From an uncultured Methylococcaceae bacterium (GTDB lineage: Bacteria > Pseudomonadota > Gammaproteobacteria > Methylococcales > Methylomonadaceae), in contig CAIMDR010000654.1 of the NCBI GenBank assembly GCA_903839795.1, forward strand, positions 1 through 16,021: DNA of 16,021 nt, in the 5' to 3' direction. The position numbers and the translations under genes were made by a program. The number at the start of each line of letters is the position of its first letter. Position 1 is the first letter of the stretch. Under the pieces are notes generated by a model. The model was not told where the DNA came from. It did no database searches and was given only the letters and a program-made list of their open reading frames with translations. Shown piece by piece: positions 15,323 through 16,021 of the stretch.

Positions 15323-16021
15323 TGGCTGAGTTACTGGAAGGTTTGGTTATTTCCCATTTGGGCCAAGGCATTGCGATTGAATATAACCAGGAAATCATTC
15401 TGTGCCAAACCTTGCGGCGACTGGAAACAGTCGCCGTTGGCGATAAGGTATTATGGACATTGTCTTCACCCGGTCAGGGGCGTATCGAAGATATACTGCC
15501 CCGGCGTTCATTACTGGAGCGCCCCTCCAGAAATGGCAAAACCCGACCGGTTGCGGCTAATATTGACACTATCTTTGTCGTTTTTGCGGTCGAACCGCAT
15601 TGCGATTTTTTATTGATAGACCAATATCTGGCCGTCTGTGAAAATCATAATATCGACGCCGCCTTGGTGCTTAATAAAACCGACCTTCCTCAAACCGACA
15701 TTATAGAAAAAGAATTGTTGGATTATATCAATCTGGGCTATCCGCTGTACCGGGTGAGTGCCTGGTCGGAATCTGGGATGGATGAATTAAAAAGCGCCTT
15801 AAAAGATCAAGTCAGTATGCTGGCCGGGCAATCAGGGGTCGGTAAATCATCATTAACCAACGCCATCATTCCCGATAAATATCTAAAAACCAATACCGTC
15901 TCGGCAACCACCAAACACGGTCGTCATACCACCACCGCAGCAACGCTGTATCATTTAAATGACGGAGGTGATTTAATCGACAGCCCCGGTGTCGCGATTT
16001 TTGGACTGGCAGGCTTGACAG
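15322..16021 (+). CDS. rsgA: Small ribosomal subunit biogenesis GTPase RsgA, N-terminal part (runs off the window)
   Basis: RsgA is a GTPase that checks late maturation of the 30S subunit. The ATG at 15322 overlaps the protease stop, and 233 codons are visible before the window ends. The circularly permuted GTPase order is plain: the G4 motif NKTD at 118-121 comes before the P-loop GQSGVGKSS at 169-177 and the G3 motif DSPG at 220-223. An OB-fold RNA-binding domain occupies about residues 1-70 (EGLVISHLGQGIAI and GRIEDILPRRSLLER). The zinc-binding C-terminal domain is beyond the edge. The match of motifs and order makes the call certain, although only about two thirds of the protein can be seen. 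Confidence 0.96.
   Translation, partial: MAELLEGLVISHLGQGIAIEYNQEIILCQTLRRLETVAVGDKVLWTLSSPGQGRIEDILPRRSLLERPSRNGKTRPVAANIDTIFVVFAVEPHCDFLLIDQYLAVCENHNIDAALVLNKTDLPQTDIIEKELLDYINLGYPLYRVSAWSESGMDELKSALKDQVSMLAGQSGVGKSSLTNAIIPDKYLKTNTVSATTKHGRHTTTAATLYHLNDGGDLIDSPGVAIFGLAGLT

Overview
The window looks like ordinary chromosome from a gammaproteobacterium. The full-length Orn (181 aa, active-site residues at the same positions as in the E. coli enzyme), the YqhA, RimO, DUF2970 and RsgA proteins, and the orn / rsgA neighbourhood all fit that group. The moderate-to-low GC and the gene mix remind me of methanotrophic Methylococcales, but nothing here proves that; it is recollection, not evidence. 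No phage, integrase, transposase, CRISPR array, tRNA or rRNA was seen.

Layout. (1) 1-4310, minus strand: metH (cobalamin-dependent methionine synthase), yqhA and the start of a glutaredoxin-like (DUF836) gene form a tight operon. (2) 4395-5522: a DUF2970 membrane protein converges on a two-gene unit (a secreted lipocalin-like protein and a three-helix membrane protein), with a shared bidirectional terminator. (3) 5657-5958: a 43-aa single-helix membrane protein with its own promoter and a perfect terminator. (4) 6020-7924: a large HTTM / DCC-thioredoxin fusion membrane protein. (5) 7955-8220: a 37-aa lipoprotein with promoter and terminator. (6) 8254-9567, minus: rimO. (7) 9568-10247: 680 bases of AT-rich sequence with no convincing gene. 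(8) 10248-12203: a lytic transglycosylase of MltD type with a long repeat-containing N-terminus. (9) 12204-12423: a palindromic CACGAAG element and a REP-like GGGAGAGGG element between convergent genes. (10) 12424-13993, minus: orn, a fused double crcB and a DUF190 gene in a tightly packed operon. (11) 14081-16021: a Ste24-type membrane zinc protease overlapping the start of rsgA, divergent from orn.

Most genes are housekeeping: methionine synthesis, ribosomal protein S12 modification (RimO), ribosome assembly (RsgA), nanoRNA turnover (Orn), cell-wall turnover (MltD), membrane-protein quality control (Ste24) and fluoride export (CrcB).

The most unusual item is the CrcB protein. It is a fusion of one complete four-helix Fluc unit with a second unit that lacks its first helix. 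That parity change should turn the second half upside down in the membrane, so one chain could form the antiparallel pair that normal Fluc builds from two chains. The second half has also lost the phenylalanine / threonine pore motif. Other points worth a look are the MltD-like enzyme with three 57-bp repeats and no LysM domain, the palindromic element flanked by an 11-bp direct repeat, and three very small membrane or lipoprotein genes with well-formed expression signals.
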